Source: Aquirhabdus sp. (lineage in GTDB: Bacteria > Pseudomonadota > Gammaproteobacteria > Pseudomonadales > Moraxellaceae). From it: DNA of 10,253 bases. Numbering within the stretch: the stretch's first letter is position 1; every line of letters starts with the position of its first letter. The stretch covers positions 1-10,253 of the forward strand of contig JASLGO010000088.1 of NCBI GenBank assembly GCA_030150135.1. Direction: 5' to 3'. The position numbers were made by a program, and so were the translations under genes. The notes below the pieces were generated by a model, which did not search any database, had not been told where the DNA came from, and saw nothing but the letters and a program-made list of their open reading frames with translations. Below, piece by piece: positions 1 through 6,450 of the stretch.

Positions 1-39
1 TTATCCACAACCTTACCCGCAGGCTTTGGGGGTAACTTT
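1..39. repeat. 39-bp direct repeat, left copy, with DnaA box
   Basis: These 39 bases are identical to 3143-3181. The copy begins with TTATCCACA, the consensus DnaA box, and contains a short inverted repeat (TTACCC at 13-18, GGGTAA at 30-35, 11-base loop). Similarity stops after base 39, apart from a loosely T/C-rich stretch. The window starts exactly at the repeat, so it may extend further left. It could be one end of an inserted segment or a member of a dispersed intergenic repeat family; the sequence alone cannot decide. Confidence 0.85.
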
Positions 40-87
40 CCCCTTGGCGTTTCTGATCATATTCAGCAATCATCAAACTTAATCTTG

Positions 88-117
88 TTGCGATGCATTG
101 ATAATGAGTGCTAGATT
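88..117 (+). promoter_or_regulatory. possible promoter of the AraC-type gene
   Basis: TTGCGA at 88-93 and TAGATT at 112-117 are separated by 18 bases, a plausible but weak sigma-70 pair. A small hairpin (ATCTCT 119-124, AGAGAT 135-140) lies just downstream in the leader. The match is moderate and the region is AT-rich, so chance is possible. Confidence 0.25.
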
Positions 118-177
118 AATCTCTCTTTTTTCAAAGAGATCAATGTTTGATGTCCGCCAACCAATACAGTGATCAAT

Positions 178-1168
178 ATGTCAACCAGTGATGCTGGCAT
201 TTTTTTATGGATGACATATCAGACCATGCAGCGTATGGGGCTGGATGCAGCAGCTATTTTTGCGGGCGTCAATCTACCCGATGAACCACCTGATAAGACA
301 CTACGTCGAGACAACTCAACAACGCTTTTGGACTATTGCCGAACAAGTCAGTCACGATCCTCATATCGGTTTACGTGTTGGCGCAAATATGCCTGTATTT
401 CGAGGACAGGTAATTGAATATTTATTTCTCAGTAGCTCTACCTTCGGTGATGGTTTACAGCGCACTTTGCGCTATCAGAATATTCTGACCAATGCCTTCA
501 AATTGGGCTTACACCTTGAAAATGACATCGCAGTTCTATCTGGACTTGAGCATCCTGTTCGCCATTACCTCGAATGTGCGATCGGAGTATTTCTAAAATT
601 CTTCAAGCATATCAGTGACAATGAATTTCAACCTACAGAAATTTGGTTGACACATAACGATATTGAAAATATTGAGGAGTATCAACGTGCTTGGAGTTGT
701 CCTGTACGCATAGGTATGCCAATAGGTTGTATTCGTTTTTCCTCAAAATTATTACAGTGTCCATCCCCTGCCGCGCAACCTGAATTACTCCAAATCCATG
801 AAAATCTAGCAGAACAACATCTTTATATTCTGAGTAAACACCAACTCGTGCATGATATTGAAAAATTATTAGGCAGTGGCTTACTTGAATCAGGTCAACT
901 CGATCAACAACTGATCGCGGAAAAACTTGGCGTCAATCCACGCAGCCTACGTGCAGACTTGAAACTGATTAACACGACTTTTGAAAAAATTGTAGCCCAT
1001 TACCGAGAGAAGCTCGCACGCAGATTACTCGCCAACACCAATGAATCTATTGATCAGATTGTTTACCTGACAGGTTTCTCAGAACCTTCAGCATTTTCAC
1101 GTGCTTTCAAGCGTTGGACTGGAGAAGCACCGACTGCTTATCGGCAGAGAAAGACAACAAAAACTTAA
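178..1168 (+). pseudogene. AraC-family transcriptional regulator, frameshifted near the N-terminus
   Basis: The protein is split over two frames. The first frame, from ATG 178 (GTG 169 is an alternative), gives an N-terminus starting MSTSDAGIFLWMTYQTMQRM, as in AraC regulators with an 'arabinose-binding'-type effector domain (AraC/OruR group). Sensible sequence continues at about 311-323 in the +1-shifted frame, with FWTIAEQVSHDPHIGLRVG, a typical continuation of the same domain. The last 100 or so residues form the two-helix-turn-helix DNA-binding domain, with IAEKLGVNPRSLRADL as the first and IDQIVYLTGFSEPSAFSRAF as the second recognition region. An intact protein would be about 330 residues. 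One extra base, or a two- or five-base loss in the repetitive CAACTCAACAAC stretch, would explain the break. It may be a true pseudogene or a sequencing error. The second-frame ATG at 245 precedes out-of-frame residues, so a 307-residue protein starting there is unlikely to be native. By position it would be expected to regulate the downstream hydroxylase operon. Confidence 0.75.
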
Positions 1169-1191
1169 TAAGATTAACTAATCCACTCACT

Positions 1192-1235
1192 ATTTGACTG
1201 TACTGACACTCCAAATCACTCCCCTACAGTCAAAT
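1192..1235. promoter_or_regulatory. 11-bp perfect inverted repeat, candidate operator
   Basis: ATTTGACTGTA at 1192-1202 is the exact reverse complement of TACAGTCAAAT at 1225-1235, with a 22-base spacer. Arm centres are 33 bp apart, about three helical turns. It lies between the regulator gene and the hydroxylase gene, just upstream of a TATAAT box. No T-run follows it, so it is a better candidate for a regulator-binding site than for a terminator. A weak attenuating hairpin is the alternative. Confidence 0.5.
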
Positions 1236-1254
1236 CAATCCAAACTCGCCTTTT

Positions 1255-1260
1255 TATAAT
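1255..1260 (+). promoter_or_regulatory. candidate -10 box of the hydroxylase operon
   Basis: A perfect TATAAT lies 19 bases before ATG 1279 and 32 bases before ATG 1292. No good -35 hexamer is found 16-18 bases upstream; that place is occupied by the right arm and edge of the inverted repeat at 1192-1235. A good -10 with a poor -35 fits an activator-dependent promoter, but this is inference. Confidence 0.4.
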
Positions 1261-1291
1261 GACTCATCAATAATCAATATGAGTACGTTTT

Positions 1292-1915
1292 ATGCTTGGT
1301 TTTCCTGTTGGTGTATTTGTTGCAAATGGTATGGAATGGTACTTTCATAAAGTATGGCTGCATGAATTTCCAAGCCAACATCGCAATAGCCCATTCTTCA
1401 CGCATATTGCCCACCATAAACGAGCTAGACTCAATAGCTTTCACGATGAAGGTTACGCCGAATCTATGTTTAAAAATTCGGAAATGTATAATGAAAAAAC
1501 AGCATTGATCGGTTTAGCAGCCGCATCTACAGTGTTTCTACCTGTTGCACCTTTCTTTACTGCAGGACTCTATTATGGAATATGGAACTATTGGAAAGTA
1601 CATGCCAAATCGCACCTAGATCCTGAATATGCAAAAAAACGCATTCCTTGGCATTATGATCATCACATGACCAGTAATCAAAATGCCAATTGGTGTGTCA
1701 CACGTCCGTGGTTTGATTACATCATGGGAACACGAGTCACCACTACTGCCTCTGAAACAGAAACTAATCCACTTGGTATAAAACTGCCTGTATGGCTGGA
1801 AAAACGAGTGAATAAAACAGCACGTAAATTACTGCCAAAATCTTATATCCTGATCGATGCCAATAGTCGTACTGATCAATTAAATCTACAGCAAGGCATT
1901 GAAGTTGCGTTATAG
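1292..1915 (+). CDS. fatty acid hydroxylase / sterol desaturase family membrane protein
   Basis: This 207-residue protein carries the histidine clusters of the integral-membrane di-iron fatty acid hydroxylase superfamily: HKVWLH (H19, H24), HIAHH (H38, H41, H42), HAKSH (H104, H108) and WHYDHH (H121, H124, H125). A conserved-looking NWCVTRPWFDYIMGTR follows. A hydrophobic stretch at about 70-100 separates the clusters. Members hydroxylate or desaturate lipids, sterols or carotenoids at the inner membrane; the substrate here is unknown. The start is uncertain. ATG 1292 gives MLGFPVG with no good Shine-Dalgarno. An upstream ATG at 1279 in another frame reads MSTFYAWF and would join PVGVFVANGMEW if one T of the run at 1300-1303 were removed, so the true N-terminus may be slightly longer and frameshifted. 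The stop overlaps the ribosome binding site of the next gene, indicating an operon. The active-site residues all lie downstream of the doubtful region. Confidence 0.85.
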   Translation: MLGFPVGVFVANGMEWYFHKVWLHEFPSQHRNSPFFTHIAHHKRARLNSFHDEGYAESMFKNSEMYNEKTALIGLAAASTVFLPVAPFFTAGLYYGIWNYWKVHAKSHLDPEYAKKRIPWHYDHHMTSNQNANWCVTRPWFDYIMGTRVTTTASETETNPLGIKLPVWLEKRVNKTARKLLPKSYILIDANSRTDQLNLQQGIEVAL

Positions 1916-1918
1916 GAG
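1914..1918 (+). promoter_or_regulatory. ribosome binding site fixing the start of the 352-residue gene
   Basis: AGGAG lies 7 bases before ATG 1926 and overlaps the TAG stop (1913-1915) of the hydroxylase gene. This favours ATG 1926 over the in-frame TTG at 1899 and suggests translational coupling. Confidence 0.7.
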
Positions 1919-1925
1919 TGATTAT

Positions 1926-2984
1926 ATGAACTACCTCAAAACTGCGACTCAGCTTCTCATCAACCGTGCGTATCCCTTATTGGATGACACACCCTCTCAA
2001 GAAGGTCAACCACTCCCTGCTAATTATGCATTTCAGCCATATCACCGATCTAAAACGATTGGCTGGTCGCATTATGGAGTCATGATTCCAGACTTACCGA
2101 CACCACATCATTTTTTCTCCATTATGTCAGTGATCGGTACTTCTGGTGCGCTCGCATTCGATACTGATCATGCCTTGAAAAGCTCACCCCGCCACAATGC
2201 AACTGCCGTCATGGGAACAGCTGTTACGCATCCTCATCAATTTCAAGGATATGCGATTGAACACGATTGCCAATTTGCAGAAGATGGCTCACATATCCAG
2301 TTTGGTGACAATATTGTCATTACAGGTAAATATCCACATTATCATGTGATTGCTCGTAGCCCAGATTTTGAACTCGATATTCAGATTACCAATACAGATA
2401 AAGTATCTTGGTTTGTCAAAACTCCCATTTATGATCACATCAGCGTACTGTCTCAATATCGCGGCTCAATAACCTATCAGAACCAAACTCAGCACATTGA
2501 AGGCTTATGTACTTTTGAACATGCTGCTTGTATCAGTCCATATTTACTGCGGGATAGACCTTTACCCAAGCATTTAAAAATCCCATTGGATTTCTTTACT
2601 TACCAAATTATTAATCTAGATGAAAACACCCAGCTCTTGCTCAATGACACTAGAGTCAATGATGTCAAAATTGTCAGCAAAGCATATTTACGTGGACTAG
2701 CCCAATATAATCAAAGCTATCACGCTGAATTTGAAGTGCTAAAGTTTATCGATCAACCCGCGACCAGCCCTGATGGTGTGCAAATGCAACTACCTCATAG
2801 TTTTAGATGGGTAATTTCGGATGACCATGGAAATATGCTCATGACGATTGAAGGTGAAGTTGATACACATTTCACTTATGGTCTAGGTAGCGGATATGTT
2901 GGTGGTTATCAATATCGAGGCGTATATCAGAATCAGCCAACTCAAGGTCGAGGGTATATTGAATATATTGATCGTCGTATGTAG
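1926..2984 (+). CDS. uncharacterised protein, possible AttH/CrtC-like two-domain lipocalin
   Basis: The protein has 352 residues from ATG 1926, chosen because of the AGGAG seven bases upstream. There is no clear signal peptide or membrane segment. It is rich in alternating beta-type sequence and aromatics, for example GDNIVITGKYPHYHVIARSP followed by FELDIQITNTDKVSWFV. It ends with GYVGGYQYRGVY and then GRGYIEYIDRR. The glycine-rich GRGY-hydrophobic-E ending and the length of about 350 residues resemble AttH/carotenoid 1,2-hydratase (CrtC)-like lipocalin proteins, which bind or modify hydrophobic compounds; this assignment is by eye only. I have a weak, unverified memory that Acinetobacter proteins of this kind are filed under a DUF (possibly DUF6670). 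Tight coupling to a lipid hydroxylase gene supports a role in the same lipid or sterol-like pathway. I see no catalytic motif that I can name. Confidence 0.75.
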   Translation: MNYLKTATQLLINRAYPLLDDTPSQEGQPLPANYAFQPYHRSKTIGWSHYGVMIPDLPTPHHFFSIMSVIGTSGALAFDTDHALKSSPRHNATAVMGTAVTHPHQFQGYAIEHDCQFAEDGSHIQFGDNIVITGKYPHYHVIARSPDFELDIQITNTDKVSWFVKTPIYDHISVLSQYRGSITYQNQTQHIEGLCTFEHAACISPYLLRDRPLPKHLKIPLDFFTYQIINLDENTQLLLNDTRVNDVKIVSKAYLRGLAQYNQSYHAEFEVLKFIDQPATSPDGVQMQLPHSFRWVISDDHGNMLMTIEGEVDTHFTYGLGSGYVGGYQYRGVYQNQPTQGRGYIEYIDRRM

Positions 2985-3048
2985 AACGTTAAATAAACAA
3001 CTGTATGTGATAAATAAATCTCAACGCAGTAAAAAACAAGGAAGAAAA

Positions 3049-3119
3049 GCTGTGAATACTCACGTTTAACACAGTCATATCAAAAAATGACCATTAGAGC
3101 TTATGTGAGTATTTTCAGC
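3049..3119. repeat. imperfect 15-bp inverted repeat with nested hairpin
   Basis: GCTGTGAATACTCAC (3049-3063) pairs with GTGAGTATTTTCAGC (3105-3119) at 13 of 15 positions. The 41-base interior holds a second hairpin, GTCAT (3074-3078) with ATGAC (3087-3091). It lies 65 bases after the stop of the 352-residue gene and just before the right-hand direct repeat. It could act as a bidirectional terminator, but no T-run follows either arm. A structured RNA end or a recombination-site-like structure are alternatives. Confidence 0.5.
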
Positions 3120-3150
3120 AGTTCCACGTGTTCCACTTTTAGTTATCCAC
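3119..3150 (-). repeat. cluster of three GTGGA-type 9-mers next to the DnaA box
   Basis: On the - strand the order is GTGGATAAC (3142-3150), a 5-base TAAAA gap, GTGGAACAC (3128-3136) and GTGGAACTG (3119-3127). The last two abut. The first contains most of the DnaA box of the right-hand direct repeat; the other two are degenerate relatives. This resembles a tiny iteron or DnaA-box cluster, but three copies is few. Confidence 0.4.
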
Positions 3151-3181
3151 AACCTTACCCGCAGGCTTTGGGGGTAACTTT
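3143..3181. repeat. 39-bp direct repeat, right copy, with DnaA box
   Basis: Identical to bases 1-39, in the same orientation, starting with the DnaA consensus TTATCCACA and holding the same TTACCC/GGGTAA inverted repeat (3155-3160 and 3172-3177). Here the sequence left of the repeat is visible and includes the GTGGA-type cluster. The two copies bracket the AraC-hydroxylase-lipocalin module. No integrase or transposase lies between them. Confidence 0.85.
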
Positions 3182-3216
3182 TTTCCTCAATCTCTCTATA
3201 TCAAAAACAAATCAAT

Positions 3217-3244
3217 GCTTCTTTGCCTAATGACATCAAAAAGC
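3217..3244 (-). terminator. weak possible terminator of the Cas2-like gene
   Basis: Reading the - strand, GCTTTTTG (3244-3237) can pair with CAAAGAAGC (3225-3217) through about seven pairs including one G-U, and is followed after a few bases by a T-rich stretch (TTTGTTTTT). It is just beyond the stop of the Cas2-like gene. The stem is AT-rich and the loop is 11 bases, so it is weak. Confidence 0.25.
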
Positions 3245-3252
3245 TTAACAAT

Positions 3253-3525
3253 CTAATGAAGATTATTCTTTAACCAGTCCGCAGAAAATTTTGGCAATCC
3301 AGCCGAAGACCAATCCCCCGCCAATTGGACAACAAATAGCTTGTCTTCTTTGCAAATATGATTGCGTAAACACGATGCGATTTGCTCTGCAGATAAATCA
3401 CTATGCGCAATCCAAGTTGAATGCAAAAATGGCCAACTCTCTATATCCAGACCACTGATCGCACCGCATATACCATTGTAATTATTACGATTAACTAGAT
3501 CGTAAGCAATCAAATATTCGTTCAT
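3253..3525 (-). CDS. solitary Cas2-like (SinR-labelled) small protein
   Basis: The protein has 90 residues. The start is ATG at 3525 with a strong AAGGAG (3537-3532) six bases upstream. MNEYLIAYDL resembles the first beta strand of Cas2-like ferredoxin folds, with the Asp (D9) at the place of the Cas2 metal-binding residue. FLHSTWIAHSDLSAEQIASC is characteristic of small proteins that databases often name 'SinR family', although they are not related to the Bacillus repressor. The end, VVQLAGDWSSAGLPKFSADW, also matches the pattern I remember for this family. Members occur singly outside CRISPR loci, and their role is unproven; some Cas2-fold relatives such as VapD are nucleases in toxin-antitoxin settings. 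No cas1, CRISPR array or obvious antitoxin is seen nearby. It has its own probable promoter and lies downstream of the GGDEF-EAL gene on the same strand after a gap of 219 bases. Confidence 0.75.
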   Translation of the reverse strand: MNEYLIAYDLVNRNNYNGICGAISGLDIESWPFLHSTWIAHSDLSAEQIASCLRNHICKEDKLFVVQLAGDWSSAGLPKFSADWLKNNLH

Positions 3526-3562
3526 ACCAATCTCCTTGTCATCAATAAGACTCTAAGAACAA

Positions 3563-3586
3563 GTTAAAAATAGTATACTTTTTAAC
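3563..3586 (-). promoter_or_regulatory. inverted repeat over the likely -10 box of the Cas2-like gene
   Basis: GTTAAAAA (3563-3570) and TTTTTAAC (3579-3586) are perfect reverse complements with an 8-base spacer. On the - strand the spacer contains TATACT (3577-3572), a good -10 candidate for the Cas2-like gene; no convincing -35 is visible. The arrangement suits a repressor operator, possibly autoregulatory. The arms are AT-rich, so chance is not excluded. Confidence 0.35.
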
Positions 3587-3744
3587 CACAATTACAATAA
3601 TTCAATTGTCTGTGATTTACGCCATAAATTTTAAGAGTTGTTATAAAAAGTATGAAGTCAGTAACAGGTAAAACTGGAGTCGCCATGCAAAATGGTTTGC
3701 CTATTTTCTATATAGAGTTAATAAAATCTAAAGAATCAATGTAA

Positions 3745-6276
3745 TTACAGACTTCCCTCAGTATCTGAAGGTAGTAAAATTGGTTGTAATAGTTTCTCGA
3801 AATCTTGATATTCCAATGGCTTACTAAATAAATATCCCTGAATAAAATCACAGTCGAGATCGTTCAATACCTGTAATTGACTTTCAGTTTCTACACCTTC
3901 AGCAACCACAGACATCTCAAGTGCCTTTGCCATCGCCATAATCGCTTCAATAATGGCTTTACCATTTTCATTCTCAATATCTTGCACAAAACAACGATCA
4001 ATTTTGATGACATCGATAGGCAGACGTCTGAGATAGCTGAGCGAAGAATATCCTGTACCAAAATCATCAATTGCAATTCCTACACCGATTGAGTCCAATC
4101 GCTCAAGCTGCATGCGTACAGCATCTGGGTTGTCCATCAACAGACTTTCTGTGATTTCTACATCAAAGTGCTTAGCATCCAAGTTAAAGCGTTTCAAGGT
4201 ATGAGCAATATAGTCAGGTAAATCACCCGTTGCGAACTGAACTGTCGACAAATTGACAGCCACAGGAACAATCTCAAATCCCAAATCTCGCCACATGGCG
4301 AGTTGTGAAGCCACCTCGGCAATAATCCAATAACCCAGCGGAACAATAAGCCGACTTTCTTCCGCCAAGGCTATAAACTTATCTGGAGACAACCGCCCAA
4401 GTGTTGGATGATTCCAGCGAATTAATGCTTCAGCACCAGTTAATCGACGTGTTTTTGTGCAATATTTAGGCTGATACTCAAGAAAGAAGTCTGTTTTTTC
4501 AATGGAGCTACGAATCTGAGCTTCCATCTCCAATCGAGCTAGTCCGGTTCCTTCCTGTTCTTCTGAAAATATCTGAAAGTTATTTCGTCCAATACTCTTG
4601 GCATGGTAAAGCGCAATATCAGCACGCTTCAGCAAATTATCTGCATTTGTACCGTGATCTGGAAAAAACGCAATGCCAATACTTGCAGTCACTGTCAACT
4701 CTCGGCCATCAAGCTTAAACGGTGTAGTCATACGCTCAATGATCTTACGAGCAACAATATATGCATCATTCATGTCATCCAAATTAGAAATGATTAATGC
4801 AAACTCATCTCCACCTAGCCGTGAAACAAAATCGTCTGTTCTCAGTGCAGATTGCAATCGTTTTGCTGCGGTACGCAGTAAACTATCACCTATAGCATGT
4901 CCAAGCGTGTCATTAACCTCCTTGAAATGATCCAGATCGACATAACAGACCGCAGCCATTTTCTGATTATGGGCAGCCATATCAAGCAATTTAGGCAAAC
5001 TTTCCGTAAAACTACGACGATTCGGCAATGAGGTTAACGCATCATAGAATGCAAGACGGTTAATCACTTCTTCAGATTCTTTTTGTTTAGAAACATCTTC
5101 AATATTGCCCACAACATGAACAATATTTTGATCATCATCCAGCATCGCGGCTAACGATGCCAAAGCCCAAAATGCACCATCTCCTCGACGAGGAATCTGA
5201 CACTCTCCACGCCATTCAAGTCCTTGTAATAATGCAATCCAACGCTCATCAATATTTCCAGATTCACGTCCATGTACCAATAAAGGACTCGGATGACCAA
5301 TCACATCAGCAGAATCATAACCCGTTAATGACAGAAACTTTTGATTGGCGTATACCACAATTCCTTGAGCGTTAGCGATGAATATTCCCGCAGCAGAGTT
5401 TTCGACGGCTTTTGATAATTTACTCAATTCGATTTCAGCTAATTTTCGCTGCTGTAACTCGGTCTGTAATTCAGCACTACGGCGTTCAACAGCCTCTCGT
5501 TCAAGCAGTAAATGACTTCTTAGATTTTCTATAGAATCTAGCAGCTTACCAACCTCATCTCGACCATGAACAGAAACTGTACTAAACCAATCTCCTGTCG
5601 TAATTCGATTTGCAGCTGCAACGGCTTGATCCAATGGTCTTAGAATGAATCGACGAACAATGATGGCATTGATCACAAAAAGTCCGATACATAGAATAAT
5701 TCCACCAATTAACCCAACAATAGTCACTAGCTCTGCCTGAGCTTTTACACTATTCAGTTGGGAATCATGTTCGTGATACAGCTCTTTTTGGAGGCCATCT
5801 AAACTCTCGTTAAATTGTCGTTGTGCAAGCGCAACCTGATACAGCCTATTTTGCCCAGTACCAACAGCAATACGACCCTCGACCCGATCTTTAGCCCATG
5901 TATCTGCGACTTGGTAATAAGTACTAAATGCTCTCACTAAGTGGCTTTCATCTAAACCATTAACTCGCCCAACCTCCGCCAAATGATCAATAGATTGCTT
6001 GGTCATAGCTGCCTGCTGACGTGCGGGAATGAGTAATGCACTATCTTGGCTAGATACAACCACTGCATAATCTGCCCTCATATCCTCGGCTTGCTGGCGA
6101 GATGCGGCGATCAGTTGTAGCATTGGAAAAGTCATGAGTGATGAAGCAACACGTGATTGCACGACACGCGTAGACATCACCACATACGTCATATAAACCG
6201 CCAGACCAACAACACAAATCAGAACAACTGCTGCTAGCTTGATACGGATCGAAATATTATGCGCAAATTTAAACAT
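3745..6276 (-). CDS. membrane HAMP-PAS-GGDEF-EAL cyclic-di-GMP enzyme
   Basis: This 843-residue protein would make and degrade c-di-GMP at the inner membrane. Order: TM1 about 13-35; a mostly helical periplasmic sensor region 36-182; TM2 183-206; HAMP about 207-260 (RPLDQ, DEVG); a linker helix 260-290; PAS about 286-395 with GIFIANAQGIVVYANQKFL; GGDEF about 405-565; EAL about 580-830. The GGDEF motif is intact (RLGGDEF, 488-492) and is preceded by the RTDD inhibitory I-site at 479-482 at the usual five-residue distance. The EAL domain keeps GAEALIRW (E616), NLS, EITES, DDFGTGYSS, IKID, VVAEGVE and QGY, so both activities look possible. The start ATG 6276 has AAGGA about 12 bases upstream, rather distant. 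The gene follows the second porin gene by 174 bases on the same strand, so it may be partly co-transcribed or have its own promoter. The net direction of activity in the cell cannot be read from the sequence. Confidence 0.95.
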   Translation of the reverse strand: MFKFAHNISIRIKLAAVVLICVVGLAVYMTYVVMSTRVVQSRVASSLMTFPMLQLIAASRQQAEDMRADYAVVVSSQDSALLIPARQQAAMTKQSIDHLAEVGRVNGLDESHLVRAFSTYYQVADTWAKDRVEGRIAVGTGQNRLYQVALAQRQFNESLDGLQKELYHEHDSQLNSVKAQAELVTIVGLIGGIILCIGLFVINAIIVRRFILRPLDQAVAAANRITTGDWFSTVSVHGRDEVGKLLDSIENLRSHLLLEREAVERRSAELQTELQQRKLAEIELSKLSKAVENSAAGIFIANAQGIVVYANQKFLSLTGYDSADVIGHPSPLLVHGRESGNIDERWIALLQGLEWRGECQIPRRGDGAFWALASLAAMLDDDQNIVHVVGNIEDVSKQKESEEVINRLAFYDALTSLPNRRSFTESLPKLLDMAAHNQKMAAVCYVDLDHFKEVNDTLGHAIGDSLLRTAAKRLQSALRTDDFVSRLGGDEFALIISNLDDMNDAYIVARKIIERMTTPFKLDGRELTVTASIGIAFFPDHGTNADNLLKRADIALYHAKSIGRNNFQIFSEEQEGTGLARLEMEAQIRSSIEKTDFFLEYQPKYCTKTRRLTGAEALIRWNHPTLGRLSPDKFIALAEESRLIVPLGYWIIAEVASQLAMWRDLGFEIVPVAVNLSTVQFATGDLPDYIAHTLKRFNLDAKHFDVEITESLLMDNPDAVRMQLERLDSIGVGIAIDDFGTGYSSLSYLRRLPIDVIKIDRCFVQDIENENGKAIIEAIMAMAKALEMSVVAEGVETESQLQVLNDLDCDFIQGYLFSKPLEYQDFEKLLQPILLPSDTEGSL

Positions 6277-6341
6277 GACGACATGTTTTCCTTGTTATAA
6301 CTCGACTGATAAAATCCACGCCCAACGATTTGCAAAACACA

Positions 6342-6371
6342 ATCTTATCTACAACAAATATTATTTTACAA
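6342..6371 (-). promoter_or_regulatory. possible promoter of the GGDEF-EAL gene
   Basis: On the - strand TTGTAA (6371-6366), an 18-base spacer and TAAGAT (6347-6342) make a moderate sigma-70 match about 66 bases before the start codon. No convincing terminator separates the preceding porin gene, so read-through from the porin operon is also possible. Confidence 0.3.
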
Positions 6372-6450
6372 CACGCTATGAATCACCTTTATACATTTGC
6401 CCGGGGCGATTTTACGTCTTATACCCACTGCCAATCTCAATAAAATTTGA

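Noticed and set aside
1899..1925. TTG start for the lipocalin-like gene
   Set aside because: ATG 1926 has a well-placed AGGAG, whereas TTG 1899 would overlap the hydroxylase gene and has no ribosome binding site.
3253..3525. CRISPR locus suggested by the Cas2-like protein
   Set aside because: No spaced repeat array, cas1 or other cas gene is present in the window.
3687..3700. Hairpin GCAAA/TTTGC as a terminator for the GGDEF-EAL gene
   Set aside because: The stem is only 5 bp and no T-run follows on the - strand.
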